The position numbers and the translations under genes were made by a program. From Henriciella barbarensis (GTDB lineage: Bacteria; Pseudomonadota; Alphaproteobacteria; Caulobacterales; Hyphomonadaceae), in contig NZ_QWGB01000004.1 in NCBI RefSeq assembly GCF_003576345.1, forward strand, positions 186,001-250,000: a DNA stretch of 64,000 bases. Reading direction: 5' to 3'. This document shows positions 1 through 9,412 of this stretch, piece after piece (position 1 is the stretch's first letter; each line of letters starts with the position of its first letter). Under the pieces are notes generated by a model. The model saw nothing but the letters and a program-made list of their open reading frames with translations. It did not search any database and was not told where the DNA came from.

Positions 1-1798
1 CGCCTGCCAGGATGACGGAATTGAAAGAGGCCTCGTCGAAGCGCGCGCCAACAACCGCCTCTGCGCGGGTGCGCATGTCGAGGATGCGGTTGCGGCCTGC
101 GAAGTAGGAAACGGCCTGGCCTGGCCAGACGAGATAGCGCAGAACTTCTCGCTCCATCTGGGTGCGCGGCAGTCCCGTCGTGTTGACGAGATAATCGACA
201 GTTTGCTGATAGGACCATCCGCGCGAATGGAGCCCCGTATCGGCGACCACGCGTGCGGCCCGGAACAGGATGGACTGGAGATAGCCGAGCCGCCCAAATG
301 GGTCATCGCCGTACTGGCCTGCACCATCAGCAAGGTCTTCGGCATAGGTGCCCCAGCCTTCGCCGAATGACACGTCCCAGATCATCTGGCGCAGTAGCGG
401 GTTGCGCGTTTGCGTCGTCATCGTGCTTTCGGTGTGGTGGCCGGGAACGCCTTCATGAGCAGCGAGCGTTGGCAGGGTGAAGGGCGGCCATTCCTCACCT
501 TCGCCCAGATTGATGAGAAGGAGGCCGGGACTGGTGCCATCTGCGGTCGCCGGCGAATAGAGTGCCCCGGAATAGGTTGCTTCTTTCAGCACGGGCATCC
601 GCGCGACGACGAGGCTTTCATTTGGTGCTTTCGCAACCATGCGAGGCAGTATTTCAGTTGCCGCCGACACTGCATGGCGAAGCGTGCCCAGAACCTGCAT
701 GCGCGTGTCGACATTCAGCGGACGGGACTGACCGGGGGTCTCCGCGAGATAGGCAAGGCGTTCACCGACAGTGCCGCCGGACAGGCCCAACGATACAAAC
801 TGCGCATCAATCTCTGCGTTAATCGCTTCGATGGCGCTCAGGGCTTCCTGGTGAAGGAACTCCGGATCGGCGTTTGGTGCAGCATAGAAGGCGAGAAGAT
901 CGCGGTAATAAGCGTCACCATCCTGCAGCGAGGACATACCCGCCTCTTTCGGTGCCCGCAGCTTGAGACGCGCGACCTCATCAGCAAATTCCCTGTAGGC
1001 CGGTATGACCTCGTTCAGCATCGTGCGAGCAGCGGCTTCGCGGTATGTGTTCGCAGACGGTCCGGACGTTGCATCAAGGCCGCTGACCACATTCCCGAAT
1101 GTCTGGATCAGCGGATGCGTCTGGACGGGCTGCCGCGCAAATTCCCGCAGGCGCGCCTCAAGCTGGTCGAGTACGATTTGCGGCGGGATCACTCCGCTTT
1201 TGGCGTCAGACAGCAAACGCCGACGTTCATCAGCGATGGTATCGGGCAGCGCTGCCAGACGCGCGAGATAGTCTTCGGCGTCAGCATGCGACCGAAGCGG
1301 TTGCGCGCTGACCAGCAAATCGGGCACGTCGACCCAGGCGCCGCTTATCTGGTCAACAGCATAGGGCCGCGCCATGCCGAGCGAATAGCGACCGTACCCG
1401 TAAGCTTCCAGTTGGGTCAGCGCCTCATAATGGCTCGAAATCACGTCGAGATGCCGGGCAAGCTCGCTCTCCGAAGGGATGTAGGGCGTCTGAAGCAATC
1501 GGTTGAGAAGCTCTATCCGCAAAAGGCGCGTGCGTTCGAACCGGGCTTGCGAACGGTCATCCAGCACATCGTTGATGGAAACGCGTGCGCTGCTTTCCTC
1601 GAGGCCCAGCCGCGTGGCGGTTTCCGGTGACAGCGCCAGTTCAGCCTGCGCCGTATCTTCCATTACGCGGTTGATGTCCCGCACCGTGCGCCGCGCGATG
1701 CCGTCCTCATTTACCGCCGGGCCACAGGAAGCTGCGAGGCTGACCGCTGCGAGCGCGAAAACTGGACGCATTCTTGCAAGGTTCAGGACTGGTCTCAT
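1..1798 (-). CDS. DUF885 family lipoprotein, C-terminus cut by window edge
   Basis: The reading frame runs from an ATG at 1798 off the left edge, giving 599 codons. The first ~25 residues form a lipoprotein signal peptide ending in a lipobox-like Ala-Ala-Ser-Cys, so the protein is probably anchored in the envelope. The DUF885 signature AHEGVPGHH is present, with His448, Glu449 and His454/455 as probable metal ligands. Further family blocks are FGEGWGTYAEDL and GQAVSYFAGR near the truncated end. DUF885 proteins are often annotated as putative peptidases or carboxypeptidase-like hydrolases; the substrate is unknown. A second in-frame ATG nine codons downstream could also be the start, and neither has a strong ribosome site. 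The gene is divergent from the SapC gene at 1919. Family assignment is firm, function is not. Confidence 0.85.
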   Translation of the reverse strand, partial: MRPVLNLARMRPVFALAAVSLAASCGPAVNEDGIARRTVRDINRVMEDTAQAELALSPETATRLGLEESSARVSINDVLDDRSQARFERTRLLRIELLNRLLQTPYIPSESELARHLDVISSHYEALTQLEAYGYGRYSLGMARPYAVDQISGAWVDVPDLLVSAQPLRSHADAEDYLARLAALPDTIADERRRLLSDAKSGVIPPQIVLDQLEARLREFARQPVQTHPLIQTFGNVVSGLDATSGPSANTYREAAARTMLNEVIPAYREFADEVARLKLRAPKEAGMSSLQDGDAYYRDLLAFYAAPNADPEFLHQEALSAIEAINAEIDAQFVSLGLSGGTVGERLAYLAETPGQSRPLNVDTRMQVLGTLRHAVSAATEILPRMVAKAPNESLVVARMPVLKEATYSGALYSPATADGTSPGLLLINLGEGEEWPPFTLPTLAAHEGVPGHHTESTMTTQTRNPLLRQMIWDVSFGEGWGTYAEDLADGAGQYGDDPFGRLGYLQSILFRAARVVADTGLHSRGWSYQQTVDYLVNTTGLPRTQMEREVLRYLVWPGQAVSYFAGRNRILDMRTRAEAVVGARFDEASFNSVILAG

Positions 1799-1918
1799 CA
1801 GGCGTGAAAATCCGCTTTCGATAGGCTGGCGTGAAACGGGCGGGGCAATAGCTGCTCGGCGGTTGTGAGCGTCTGGCTTATCCGGTAAACCGCGCCGGTC
1901 AATCAATGGAGTGTTCCC

Positions 1919-2743
1919 GTGGCAAATTCCCAGTCGGCCCAAGCGTCTCCGCTTAGCGGGCAAGTGCTGTTTTATTCCAATCCTCAGCCTCTCAATGCTG
2001 AAAAGCATGGCGGTCTCGGCATCAAGCCGATCGAAAAGCCATTCTCATTTCTTGGCAAGGCACATGCTGTTCCTCTCACGGTGAATGAGTTCGGCCTCGC
2101 TTCCACATCATACCCGATCATCTTCGTCGGCAAGGACAAGATGCCGATCGGGGCGATGGGCGTACGCGATAATGAGAACCTTTACGTGAAGGACGGGGCC
2201 GTCGATCCGGACTTCTATATCCCTGCTTTTGCCCGCCGGTATCCATTCGTTTTCGCGAATGACAGCTCTCAGGAGCGCCTGGTCCTCTGTGTCGACCGCG
2301 ACGCAGCCATGGTCTCCAACCAGCCAGAAATTCCGTTCTTCAATGACGGCCAGCCATCGGAATTCACCACGAATGCGATGAACTTCTGCCGCGACTTTGA
2401 AAGCCAGCGTCGCCGCACCGAAGAATTCGTGAAGGAAATCGACAAGCTCGGCCTGTTCGCAGAGCGCGAGGCGACCTTCCAGCCGCGCGACAATAGCGGC
2501 AACAATATCGGGGATCCGCAAGTCGTCGCGAAATACTATGCAATCGACGAGCAGAAGGTGAATGCTCTTCCAGAGGAAAAGATTGCCGAGCTCCAGCGGA
2601 ATGGCATGCTTGGTGCCGTCCTCGCGCACAATATTTCGCTGCTTAACTGGTCTCGCGTGATCAATCGCGCGCTGCGTGCCCAGGAAGCAGACGCCGTCCA
2701 GCAGCCACAGGGCGGCTCCGACGGCCCAAGCCTTCAGATCTAG
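1919..2743 (+). CDS. SapC family protein
   Basis: This 274-residue protein matches the SapC family (named after a Campylobacter surface-layer-associated protein) over nearly its full length. In Alphaproteobacteria such proteins are common and often found near TonB-dependent receptors; the biochemical role is not established. The start is GTG at 1919 with GGAG about eight bases upstream. No signal peptide is visible, so the product is predicted to be cytoplasmic. The C-terminal ~20 residues are Gln/Gly/Ser-rich and probably disordered. The gene is monocistronic: a strong intrinsic terminator follows at 2787-2818. Confidence 0.85.
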   Translation: MANSQSAQASPLSGQVLFYSNPQPLNAEKHGGLGIKPIEKPFSFLGKAHAVPLTVNEFGLASTSYPIIFVGKDKMPIGAMGVRDNENLYVKDGAVDPDFYIPAFARRYPFVFANDSSQERLVLCVDRDAAMVSNQPEIPFFNDGQPSEFTTNAMNFCRDFESQRRRTEEFVKEIDKLGLFAEREATFQPRDNSGNNIGDPQVVAKYYAIDEQKVNALPEEKIAELQRNGMLGAVLAHNISLLNWSRVINRALRAQEADAVQQPQGGSDGPSLQI

Positions 2744-2786
2744 GCAGGTCTGCGAGAGGCAAGCAGCCTTTCGATGACGATTTCAG

Positions 2787-2818
2787 AAGGCCGGACCTCG
2801 CACAGGTCCGGCCTTTTT
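2787..2818 (+). terminator. Intrinsic terminator after the SapC gene
   Basis: A perfect 12-bp stem (AAGGCCGGACCT at 2787-2798 with AGGTCCGGCCTT at 2804-2815) encloses a 5-base loop and is followed by a T run. Confidence 0.9.
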
Positions 2819-2925
2819 CGTTGATGCCGGCGCATCACGATTGCGCGAGAGCGCTGGCGCACAATGATAATTTGCGACATCCAGCCCTCTGGAATTCTGT
2901 TCAGTAAAAGTCGACCTTCCGCCTC

Positions 2926-5112
2926 ATGAAAAAACTTCTTCTCCCACTGATCACCGCGCTCATCGCCGCGCCGACGCTTGCGCCTCTGAATGCGCAGCCG
3001 GTGGATGGCGGCCATGCGCGTGTCGAACTGATTTCAGAGCGTGAGACGGCCATACCGGGCGAAACCGTCTGGTTCGGGCTTAGCTTCGAGATGGTTGATG
3101 AGTGGCACATTTACTGGAAGAATGCCGGTGATGCAGGCATTCCGCCGCGTGCCTATTGGGACGACCAGACCACTGTAGACGCCGAAGCGATTGGTGCGAT
3201 CGACTGGCCTCTGCCAGAGCTTCTGCCCGTCGTCGAAGGCGAGATCATGGATTACGGCTATAGCGGCGAGATCGTCCTGCCGTTCCCAGTCCAGATCCCG
3301 GAAAATGCGACCGGGCCGGTCCGTCTCGGCGGTGAAATCGATTACCTGATCTGCAAGGATATCTGCATCCCGGAATCGGTTGATCTTGCGGTGACGTTGA
3401 ATGTCGGCCCTCAGCAGGTGCCAGACCGCGAGAATGGTGCACGTATCGCTGAAGCGCTTGCCGACGTGCCGGTGTACTTTACCGGGGAAGTCTCCCTGAC
3501 AGCCAAAGGCGAAAGCTGGACCCTCTCAGCATCTGGCGGTGAACTGGTTGGCGCATCGGGAGACACGCGCTTCTTTCCGGACGGACATGAGATTGTACAC
3601 GCTGCCCCGCAGCCAGTAGAGTTCGGCGAGCAAGGCCTCGCAATCGAACTGACGCCCGCTCGGCCCGGCATGCCGGAAGCCCTGACAGGCGTTATCCGCG
3701 TTGCCGTAGATGGCGAAGAACCGGTTGCGGTCCGTATATCGGCCAGCGAAGGCGATGTCCTTGCTGGAACGAGTGGCCTCGGAAGCTCTGGTGGCGAGGC
3801 GACCACCGCTGGCGGTGGGACGGGCGGTCTCACGTCGGGCGCGGGCGGTGCAGGGGGCGGGCTCAACTTCTTTGTCCTCATCGGCTCCGCGCTGCTTGGC
3901 GGGCTTATCCTCAACCTCATGCCCTGCGTCCTGCCTGTGCTGTCCATCAAGGCGATCGGCATGGTTCAGGTCGCTGCAAGAGGCGAGCGCGGCGAGCTGC
4001 GCAAGCATGGCCTCTGGTATACGGCGGGTGTCCTGATCAGCTTCGCCGCGACGGGGCTTGCTTTCATTGCGCTTCGGGCGGCGGGTCAGTTCGTCAGCCT
4101 TGGCTTCCAGCTCCAGTACCCCGCAGTCGTCGCGGCGCTCGCCCTCATCATGGTGCTGATCGGTCTTTGGCTGCTCGGCGTCGTGAACTTCGGCTCGTCG
4201 GTCCAGAATGTCGGCTCCGGTCTTGCCGGGCGGCAGGGCAGTGCAGGGGCGTTCTTCACTGGCGTACTGGCCGCAGTCGTCGGTGCGCCCTGCGTCGGCC
4301 CTTTCGTTGTCGGCGCGCTGGGGGCTGTTCTGAATCAGCCATGGCCTGTCGTTATGGCTGTCTTCCTGATGCTCGGCTTCGGTCTGGCGCTGCCTTTCCT
4401 CGTGCTGAGCTATGTGCCCGGTCTGCACAAATCGCTTCCGAAGCCGGGCCTCTGGATGGAGCGGCTGAAGCAGGCATTTGCCTTCCCGATGTTCCTGACG
4501 GCCGCCTGGCTGATCACCGTACTTGGAAATCACCCGGCTGCGGGCGCGACGGCGTTCGGTGCGGTCATTCTCGCATTCGGGATCTGGCTAATCAGCGTAG
4601 CAGGCGGGCGCCTGCGCACGGGTCTTGTCGCAGCCGGCGCGGTGCTTGCGCTTGTCGGTATTGCCTGGCCGGTCGCGTCAGGGCTGCAGGAAGCGCCGGC
4701 GACAAGTGGAGTGGCGGCATCCTACGCCGCGGCCTATGAACCAGAGCCATGGTCGCCAACGCGCGTCGATGAACTTATCGGCGAGGGTCGCGGGGTATTT
4801 GTCGACTTTACCGCCTCATGGTGCGCGACCTGCCAGGTCAACAAGCGCACGACGCTGAAACGCGAAGACGTTCTTGAGGCTATGGACGCCGCAAACGTCA
4901 CATTCCTGGTCGCAGATTTCACGCGGCCGAATGACGAAATTTCCGACGAACTCAAGCGGCGTGGAAGTCCAGGCGTACCTATGTACCTTCTCTATGCGCC
5001 TGGTGAGCCGGAGCCAGAGATTCTGCCGACCCTGCTCAATCCGGGCATGTTGAAGCGTAAGCTTGAAGCCTTTTTGACCACTACCGCCCCTGCAGAAAGG
5101 ATGACACCATGA
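2926..5112 (+). CDS. dsbD: DsbD/ScsB-type protein-disulfide reductase
   Basis: This 728-residue membrane protein carries reducing equivalents from cytoplasmic thioredoxin to the periplasm. Residues 1-23 are a signal peptide. The periplasmic N-terminal domain has the reactive pair Cys143-x3-Cys147. The membrane core (about residues 300-600, roughly eight helices) has Cys334 in NLMPCVLPV and Cys456 in APCVGPF. The C-terminal thioredoxin domain has Cys633-Ala-Thr-Cys636. All three cysteine pairs needed for the DsbD relay are therefore present. A Gly/Ser-rich linker at about 285-310 separates the first two domains. The stop codon overlaps the start of the next gene (ATGA at 5109-5112), implying that the redoxin is its partner. 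The architecture resembles ScsB as much as classical DsbD, so the symbol is approximate. Confidence 0.88.
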   Translation: MKKLLLPLITALIAAPTLAPLNAQPVDGGHARVELISERETAIPGETVWFGLSFEMVDEWHIYWKNAGDAGIPPRAYWDDQTTVDAEAIGAIDWPLPELLPVVEGEIMDYGYSGEIVLPFPVQIPENATGPVRLGGEIDYLICKDICIPESVDLAVTLNVGPQQVPDRENGARIAEALADVPVYFTGEVSLTAKGESWTLSASGGELVGASGDTRFFPDGHEIVHAAPQPVEFGEQGLAIELTPARPGMPEALTGVIRVAVDGEEPVAVRISASEGDVLAGTSGLGSSGGEATTAGGGTGGLTSGAGGAGGGLNFFVLIGSALLGGLILNLMPCVLPVLSIKAIGMVQVAARGERGELRKHGLWYTAGVLISFAATGLAFIALRAAGQFVSLGFQLQYPAVVAALALIMVLIGLWLLGVVNFGSSVQNVGSGLAGRQGSAGAFFTGVLAAVVGAPCVGPFVVGALGAVLNQPWPVVMAVFLMLGFGLALPFLVLSYVPGLHKSLPKPGLWMERLKQAFAFPMFLTAAWLITVLGNHPAAGATAFGAVILAFGIWLISVAGGRLRTGLVAAGAVLALVGIAWPVASGLQEAPATSGVAASYAAAYEPEPWSPTRVDELIGEGRGVFVDFTASWCATCQVNKRTTLKREDVLEAMDAANVTFLVADFTRPNDEISDELKRRGSPGVPMYLLYAPGEPEPEILPTLLNPGMLKRKLEAFLTTTAPAERMTP

Positions 5113-5762
5113 CTGCTCTTACCCGTCGAAACCTTGGACTTGCCTCCGGCATGGCCGCCGCCGTTGCCCTCAGCGCCGGCGCGATGATCGCGTTTTCCGC
5201 CTCTGCCGCCCCTGCAGCGGAGCCGGGTCAGCCGGCACCGGACTTTACCGGTCTAACTGCGACAGGTGAGCAGGTCTCGCTCTCGGACTTTGCAGGTAAG
5301 ACGGTCATTCTCGAGTGGACCAATGATGGCTGTCCGTTCGTGCAGAAACACTATGCTGACCCGCCTCAAAACATGCAGGGTCTTCAGGATCGCGCAGGCG
5401 AGGACGAGATTGTCTGGCTGCAGGTGATCTCATCGGCGCCCGGCACGCAAGGCCATGTCGATGGTGACCGCGCAATCGAGATCAATGAGGGGCGCGACGC
5501 CTCGCCGACACATGTCATCCTTGATCCGTCCGGCGATATCGGACGCCTCTATGAGGCAAAGACCACCCCGCACATGTTCGTTATCGAGCCAGACAGTGCC
5601 ATCGCTTATGCAGGGGCAATCGATTCGATCCCGTCATCACGGGTTTCCGACATTGAGACCGCGAAGAATTATGTCACCGCAGCCCTAGACGCGCTTGAGG
5701 CGGGTGAAACTGTCCAGACGAGCTGGGCTGCCCCTTATGGCTGTTCGGTGAAGTACGAATAG
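5109..5762 (+). CDS. Exported redoxin-domain (AhpC/TSA-like) protein
   Basis: The 217-residue product has an N-terminal signal peptide (about residues 1-34, ending in Ala-rich sequence) and a thioredoxin-fold peroxiredoxin-like domain. The candidate peroxidatic or redox-active cysteine is Cys75 in the block CPFVQKHY. A second cysteine, Cys212, lies in the conserved C-terminal motif PYGCSVKY and could form the resolving disulfide. The ATGA overlap with the DsbD-type gene indicates translational coupling, so the protein is probably re-reduced by DsbD in the periplasm. Its substrate (peroxide, methionine sulfoxide, copper-damaged thiols) cannot be read from the sequence. The operon ends at the terminator at 5787. 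Confidence 0.85.
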   Translation: MTALTRRNLGLASGMAAAVALSAGAMIAFSASAAPAAEPGQPAPDFTGLTATGEQVSLSDFAGKTVILEWTNDGCPFVQKHYADPPQNMQGLQDRAGEDEIVWLQVISSAPGTQGHVDGDRAIEINEGRDASPTHVILDPSGDIGRLYEAKTTPHMFVIEPDSAIAYAGAIDSIPSSRVSDIETAKNYVTAALDALEAGETVQTSWAAPYGCSVKYE

Positions 5763-5786
5763 GCGAAACTTCTTCGCACAAACAAT

Positions 5787-5821
5787 AAAGACCCCTGCGG
5801 GCATTGCTTGCAGGGGTCTTT
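5787..5821. terminator. Bidirectional terminator between convergent genes
   Basis: The arms AAAGACCCCTGC (5787-5798) and GCAGGGGTCTTT (5810-5821) form a 12-bp stem with A and T runs on either side, so it can serve both the redoxin gene and the convergent gene ending at 5837. Confidence 0.85.
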
Positions 5822-5836
5822 GATTTTGTTGGTCAG

Positions 5837-6358
5837 CTATTTCAGGCGTTCGACGCGAAACTGCAGGCCGTCATCAAGCTTCATCATATAGCTGCCAAGG
5901 GCGGCAGACTTGATGGTTGCGCTATCGACGCCGCGCTTGGCGGAATAATAGATGCGCTTATTGTCGATCTGCTGCCAGGCCTGCCCGTTCTGCAAGGTTA
6001 TGTAGAGCTTTCCACGAGCTGTTTTCTGAACAGAAGCGACGGGGTAGGACACTTCGTCGATCTTTTCGCTATCGCTGAACACGGAGGAGGCGAAGTTTGG
6101 AAGGCTCGGAATGGAGAAGCCGAAGGAATCGCGGCGAACGTTCTCGACCTCGCTGCGGGTCACGACAACTGCTTCGCCGGTTTCCTCGGCAGATTTGAGG
6201 CGCCCGACAGCGTCATCGTAACAGGCGAGGCGCTCAGCATCGTCTGCAAGGTCGGCGCAGGCATAGACCTCGCGCGTACTGAATGACGTGGCTTCTTGCG
6301 CTGCTGCAGGAAGAATTGTGCTCAGAATAAGTATCGAAAGGGGTAAACTGTGTCGCAT
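5837..6358 (-). CDS. Small exported protein of unknown function
   Basis: The 173-residue product begins with a clear signal peptide (MRHSLPLSILILS and onward, with cleavage after a PAAA motif near residue 20). The mature part contains ACADLADDAERLACYD, a Cys-x12-Cys segment typical of many exported alphaproteobacterial hypotheticals of the type II/VI secretion accessory kind. It is followed by a beta-rich C-terminal half with the block GQAWQQIDN. No enzymatic motif is recognised. It is convergent with the redoxin gene and divergent from oppA. Confidence 0.75.
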   Translation of the reverse strand: MRHSLPLSILILSTILPAAAQEATSFSTREVYACADLADDAERLACYDDAVGRLKSAEETGEAVVVTRSEVENVRRDSFGFSIPSLPNFASSVFSDSEKIDEVSYPVASVQKTARGKLYITLQNGQAWQQIDNKRIYYSAKRGVDSATIKSAALGSYMMKLDDGLQFRVERLK

Positions 6359-6450
6359 GCCTGTTCATCTGCTGCTCAACTGTGGTGCGCTATCTTTCCA
6401 AGCGCCTGATCACATGAAACACTAAGTCGTAACGAAAATCACGGGAAGTC

Positions 6451-8130
6451 ATGATGAAATCTCTTAAATCCGTTCTTCTGTCGGCCGGCGCTGCTGGTCT
6501 GGTTCTCACGCTTGCTGCCTGTGGGGGCAGCGGAGGAAACGGATCTGGCGACGGCGAGGAGGCCGCTGTCCTGCGCCGCGGTATCTCTGCCAAGGTCGAT
6601 ACGCTTGACCCGCACCGCTCGTCGGCAAAATGGGAAAACATCGTGATCTCCGACATGATCGTCGGCCTGATGACCATCACGCCAGAGCGCGAAGTCATTC
6701 CGGGCGTGGCGACAAGCTGGGAAACAAGCGAGGACGGTCTCACCTGGACGTTCAACCTGCGCGAATCGCAATGGTCGGATGGTGAACCTGTCACGGCCGA
6801 TGATTTCGTCTACGCGTTCCGCCGCATCCAGAACCCGGAAATCGCGTCGCAATACTCTTCGCTGCTCTACATCGTGAAGAATGCCGCTCAGGTGAACTCC
6901 GGCGAACTGCCACCGGAAGAGCTCGGCGTGCGCGCCATCGACGACCTGACTTTTGAGATCACGCTGGAAGAGCCTGCGCCTTACCTGCTCGGCCTTCTGA
7001 CCCATTACACCACCTACCCAGTGCCTGAGCACATCGTCGAACAGTATGGCGAAGCGTGGATACAGCCTGACAACATTGAGGTGAATGGCCCCTACAAACT
7101 CGCATACTGGCGCACGGGCGATCAGCTTGTCTCAGAGAAGAACCCGCTCTTCTATGAGGCCGACGAAGTCTGCTTTGACCGCGTTGCCTATTTCGAGATC
7201 GAGGACGCCGCAGCCGTGGAACGCCGCATTGAGGCGGGTGAGCTCGACATCAATAATGGCTTTGACGGGGGTCGGACTGAAGAGCTGGAAGCAAAGTTCC
7301 CGGGCTGGGTGCGCACCGCGCCAAGCCTGATTACGACCTATTGGAGCTTCAACTCCAGCCAGGAGCCGTTTGACGATGTGCGTGTGCGCAAGGCGCTGTC
7401 GCTGGCGCTGGACCGCGAGTTCATTGTCGATCGCGTGCTGACGCCAGGCTACATCCCGGCCTATTCCTTCGTGCCGCCAACGATGAGCAACTATGATGTC
7501 GATCGTCCTGAGCTGGGCTTTGCCGACATGACGCGCGAAGAGCGACTGGCCGAGGCTCGCGCGCTTCTGGAAGAAGCTGGCTACGGCCCGAATAACAAGC
7601 TGTCCTTCGAGTTCATCCACCGCTCGACAGATGACAATCCGAAAGCAGCGCCCGTGGCACAGGCAAACTGGAACGAGATTGCCCCATGGGTGAACGCTGA
7701 AATCCTGCGTCAGGACACAAAGGTCCTTTACGCACGCCTTCGTCAGTCGGACTTTGAGGTTGCGGACGGCGCGTGGGTGGCGGACTTCGACGACCCGATC
7801 AACTTCCTCTACCTGCTCGATTCGGAGACGGGCCAGCAGAATTATGGCCGTTATTCCAACCCGGAATATGACGCGCTTCTGGCAGAGGCGAGCCGCACCC
7901 GTGACCTGCAGGCGCGCGCCGAAATCTTCGCCGAAGCCGAGGCAATGATGTTGGAGGACTATCCGATCACGCCGATGTGGATACAGGTGACCAAGAACCT
8001 TGTCGATCCAGAGCTGACCGGCTGGGCAGAGAACGCCCAGGACGACCATCTCTCGCGTTGGCTTTGCCGCGCCGACATAGAGACGGACGCCGGCGCTGAG
8101 ACCGCATCCACTGATAGCGCCGAGGAGTAG
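6451..8130 (+). CDS. oppA: Oligopeptide ABC transporter substrate-binding lipoprotein
   Basis: This 559-residue member of solute-binding protein family 5 has a lipobox signal peptide (Leu-Ala-Ala-Cys at about residue 24), then the typical OppA features: an early DTLDPHRS block, a SWETSEDGLTWTFNLRE segment, VTADDFVYAFRR, and a long two-lobe fold. It would bind oligopeptides in the periplasm for import. No permease or ATPase genes adjoin it, so it must use a transporter encoded elsewhere or act alone, for example in murein-peptide recycling. The acidic, Ala-rich last ~20 residues are probably disordered. The start has GGGAAG about six bases upstream. Confidence 0.88.
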   Translation: MMKSLKSVLLSAGAAGLVLTLAACGGSGGNGSGDGEEAAVLRRGISAKVDTLDPHRSSAKWENIVISDMIVGLMTITPEREVIPGVATSWETSEDGLTWTFNLRESQWSDGEPVTADDFVYAFRRIQNPEIASQYSSLLYIVKNAAQVNSGELPPEELGVRAIDDLTFEITLEEPAPYLLGLLTHYTTYPVPEHIVEQYGEAWIQPDNIEVNGPYKLAYWRTGDQLVSEKNPLFYEADEVCFDRVAYFEIEDAAAVERRIEAGELDINNGFDGGRTEELEAKFPGWVRTAPSLITTYWSFNSSQEPFDDVRVRKALSLALDREFIVDRVLTPGYIPAYSFVPPTMSNYDVDRPELGFADMTREERLAEARALLEEAGYGPNNKLSFEFIHRSTDDNPKAAPVAQANWNEIAPWVNAEILRQDTKVLYARLRQSDFEVADGAWVADFDDPINFLYLLDSETGQQNYGRYSNPEYDALLAEASRTRDLQARAEIFAEAEAMMLEDYPITPMWIQVTKNLVDPELTGWAENAQDDHLSRWLCRADIETDAGAETASTDSAEE

Positions 8131-8156
8131 GCGGGAAACAAGGGGGCCGGGGGGCT

Positions 8157-9212
8157 ATGAGCGACGAACTGGAAGCAGCAGGCCTTGCATCGGTCGGCGC
8201 TCTTTCTGCGGGCGGCACTGCCGATCTGCAGGGCCAACCCTGCCGCAATTGCGGTGTGATGGTGAAACACCGTTACTGCCCCAATTGCGGTCAGCTCGCC
8301 GCCAGTTTTCACCGGCCCGTTTTTTCTCTCGTAGCGGAGACAGTGTCGGACAGTCTTGCGCTCGATGGGCGCATTGCGCGTACGCTTCCGAGACTGTTCT
8401 TCAAGCCGGGGCAGCTCAGCCGCGACTATAGTGACGGCAAGCGGGCACGATATGTGCCGCCTTTCAGGCTCTTCCTGCTCTCCAGCCTCATCTTCTATTT
8501 CGTCGCCTTCGCCTTCATCAACACCAATGGCGTCAATGCGCTGAGCCAGATCGAGGCTGGCGAGGGGGCTGAGCTGAATGAAGAGGAGCGAGAAGCGCTC
8601 TTCGACTATCTCGCCCAGGCTGAAAACTTCGATGAGGACGAGCTTGACCGCATCCTCGAAAGCGCGCGGGCGAATGCGGCGGCCGAGGCTGAGGCCGACG
8701 AGGCGCAAGCCGAATCGGAGCCGGATGCGCCTGTTTCGGAGCCGCAGGAAAATAGTATCGACGTAGGGTCGGATGAGTTCGGCGAACGCCTGGAAGGCGC
8801 GATACAGCGCACAATCGACAATCCCCGGCTGTTCACGACCGCTGCCGAGAACTGGGCACCGCGTCTAAGCCTCATTCTTGTGCCACTGACGATTCTGGCG
8901 CTTGCGCTAATGTATGCCTGGCGCCGGAGCATTTATGTCTATGACCACGCGATCCACGCGCTTCACCTGCACAGCTGGATCTATCTCAGTTCCACGTTGG
9001 CATTCGGATTATCAGCCTTGTTGGGCGGCTGGGTCGCCGGACTTTATTATTCCCTGGCTCTCCCAGTCTATACGATGTTCAGCATGCGCGGGGCGTATGG
9101 GACGGGCTATGTGCAGGCTTTTTTGCGGATGGTTGTCCTGTCGTTCTTCTGGCTAATCAGCCTTGTTGTGCTGATGTTTGCCTTGATCGTCCTGTCCCTG
9201 CTCGCAGTGTAA
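8157..9212 (+). CDS. DUF3667 zinc-ribbon membrane protein
   Basis: The 351-residue product starts with a four-cysteine zinc ribbon (Cys-x2-Cys about residues 24-27 and Cys-x2-Cys about 39-42, in CRNCG and CPNCG). The DUF3667 hallmark block follows with FFKPGQLSRDY and KRARYVPPFRLFLLSS leading into the first membrane helix. An acidic Ala/Glu-rich segment (about 135-205) separates this from three or four C-terminal membrane helices. Family function is unknown. It lies 26 bases behind oppA with a G-rich ribosome site and no terminator between them, so the two are probably co-transcribed. Confidence 0.82.
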   Translation: MSDELEAAGLASVGALSAGGTADLQGQPCRNCGVMVKHRYCPNCGQLAASFHRPVFSLVAETVSDSLALDGRIARTLPRLFFKPGQLSRDYSDGKRARYVPPFRLFLLSSLIFYFVAFAFINTNGVNALSQIEAGEGAELNEEEREALFDYLAQAENFDEDELDRILESARANAAAEAEADEAQAESEPDAPVSEPQENSIDVGSDEFGERLEGAIQRTIDNPRLFTTAAENWAPRLSLILVPLTILALALMYAWRRSIYVYDHAIHALHLHSWIYLSSTLAFGLSALLGGWVAGLYYSLALPVYTMFSMRGAYGTGYVQAFLRMVVLSFFWLISLVVLMFALIVLSLLAV

Positions 9213-9307
9213 CGCGTTGCTGAAAGTCCATAACGCTTTGAAAATCCAGCGCGTCGACATCTTAGCAACACTTATTCGAGAATCCGTCACGAGATTGTCA
9301 CTTTCGA

Positions 9308-9336
9308 TTGACGCCACGAAATCTTCTTGGATAGCA
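9308..9336 (+). promoter_or_regulatory. Possible housekeeping promoter of the TonB-receptor gene
   Basis: TTGACGC at 9308 matches the alphaproteobacterial -35 consensus (TTGACG). A weak -10-like ATAGCA lies 17 bases downstream at 9331. The site sits about 75 bases before the receptor start in a 200-base gap with no other recognisable element. Confidence 0.35.
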
Positions 9337-9412
9337 CTGTCACCTATACCGATTTCTGAGGGGTCGGTTGCCAAAATGCATGGCACACGAGAGTTAATCT
9401 GGAGGTTCAACA

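Noticed and set aside
410-1630. Long plus-strand open frame of 406 codons
   Set aside because: It is the antisense shadow of the DUF885 gene; the minus strand carries the family motif AHEGVPGHH and a lipobox.
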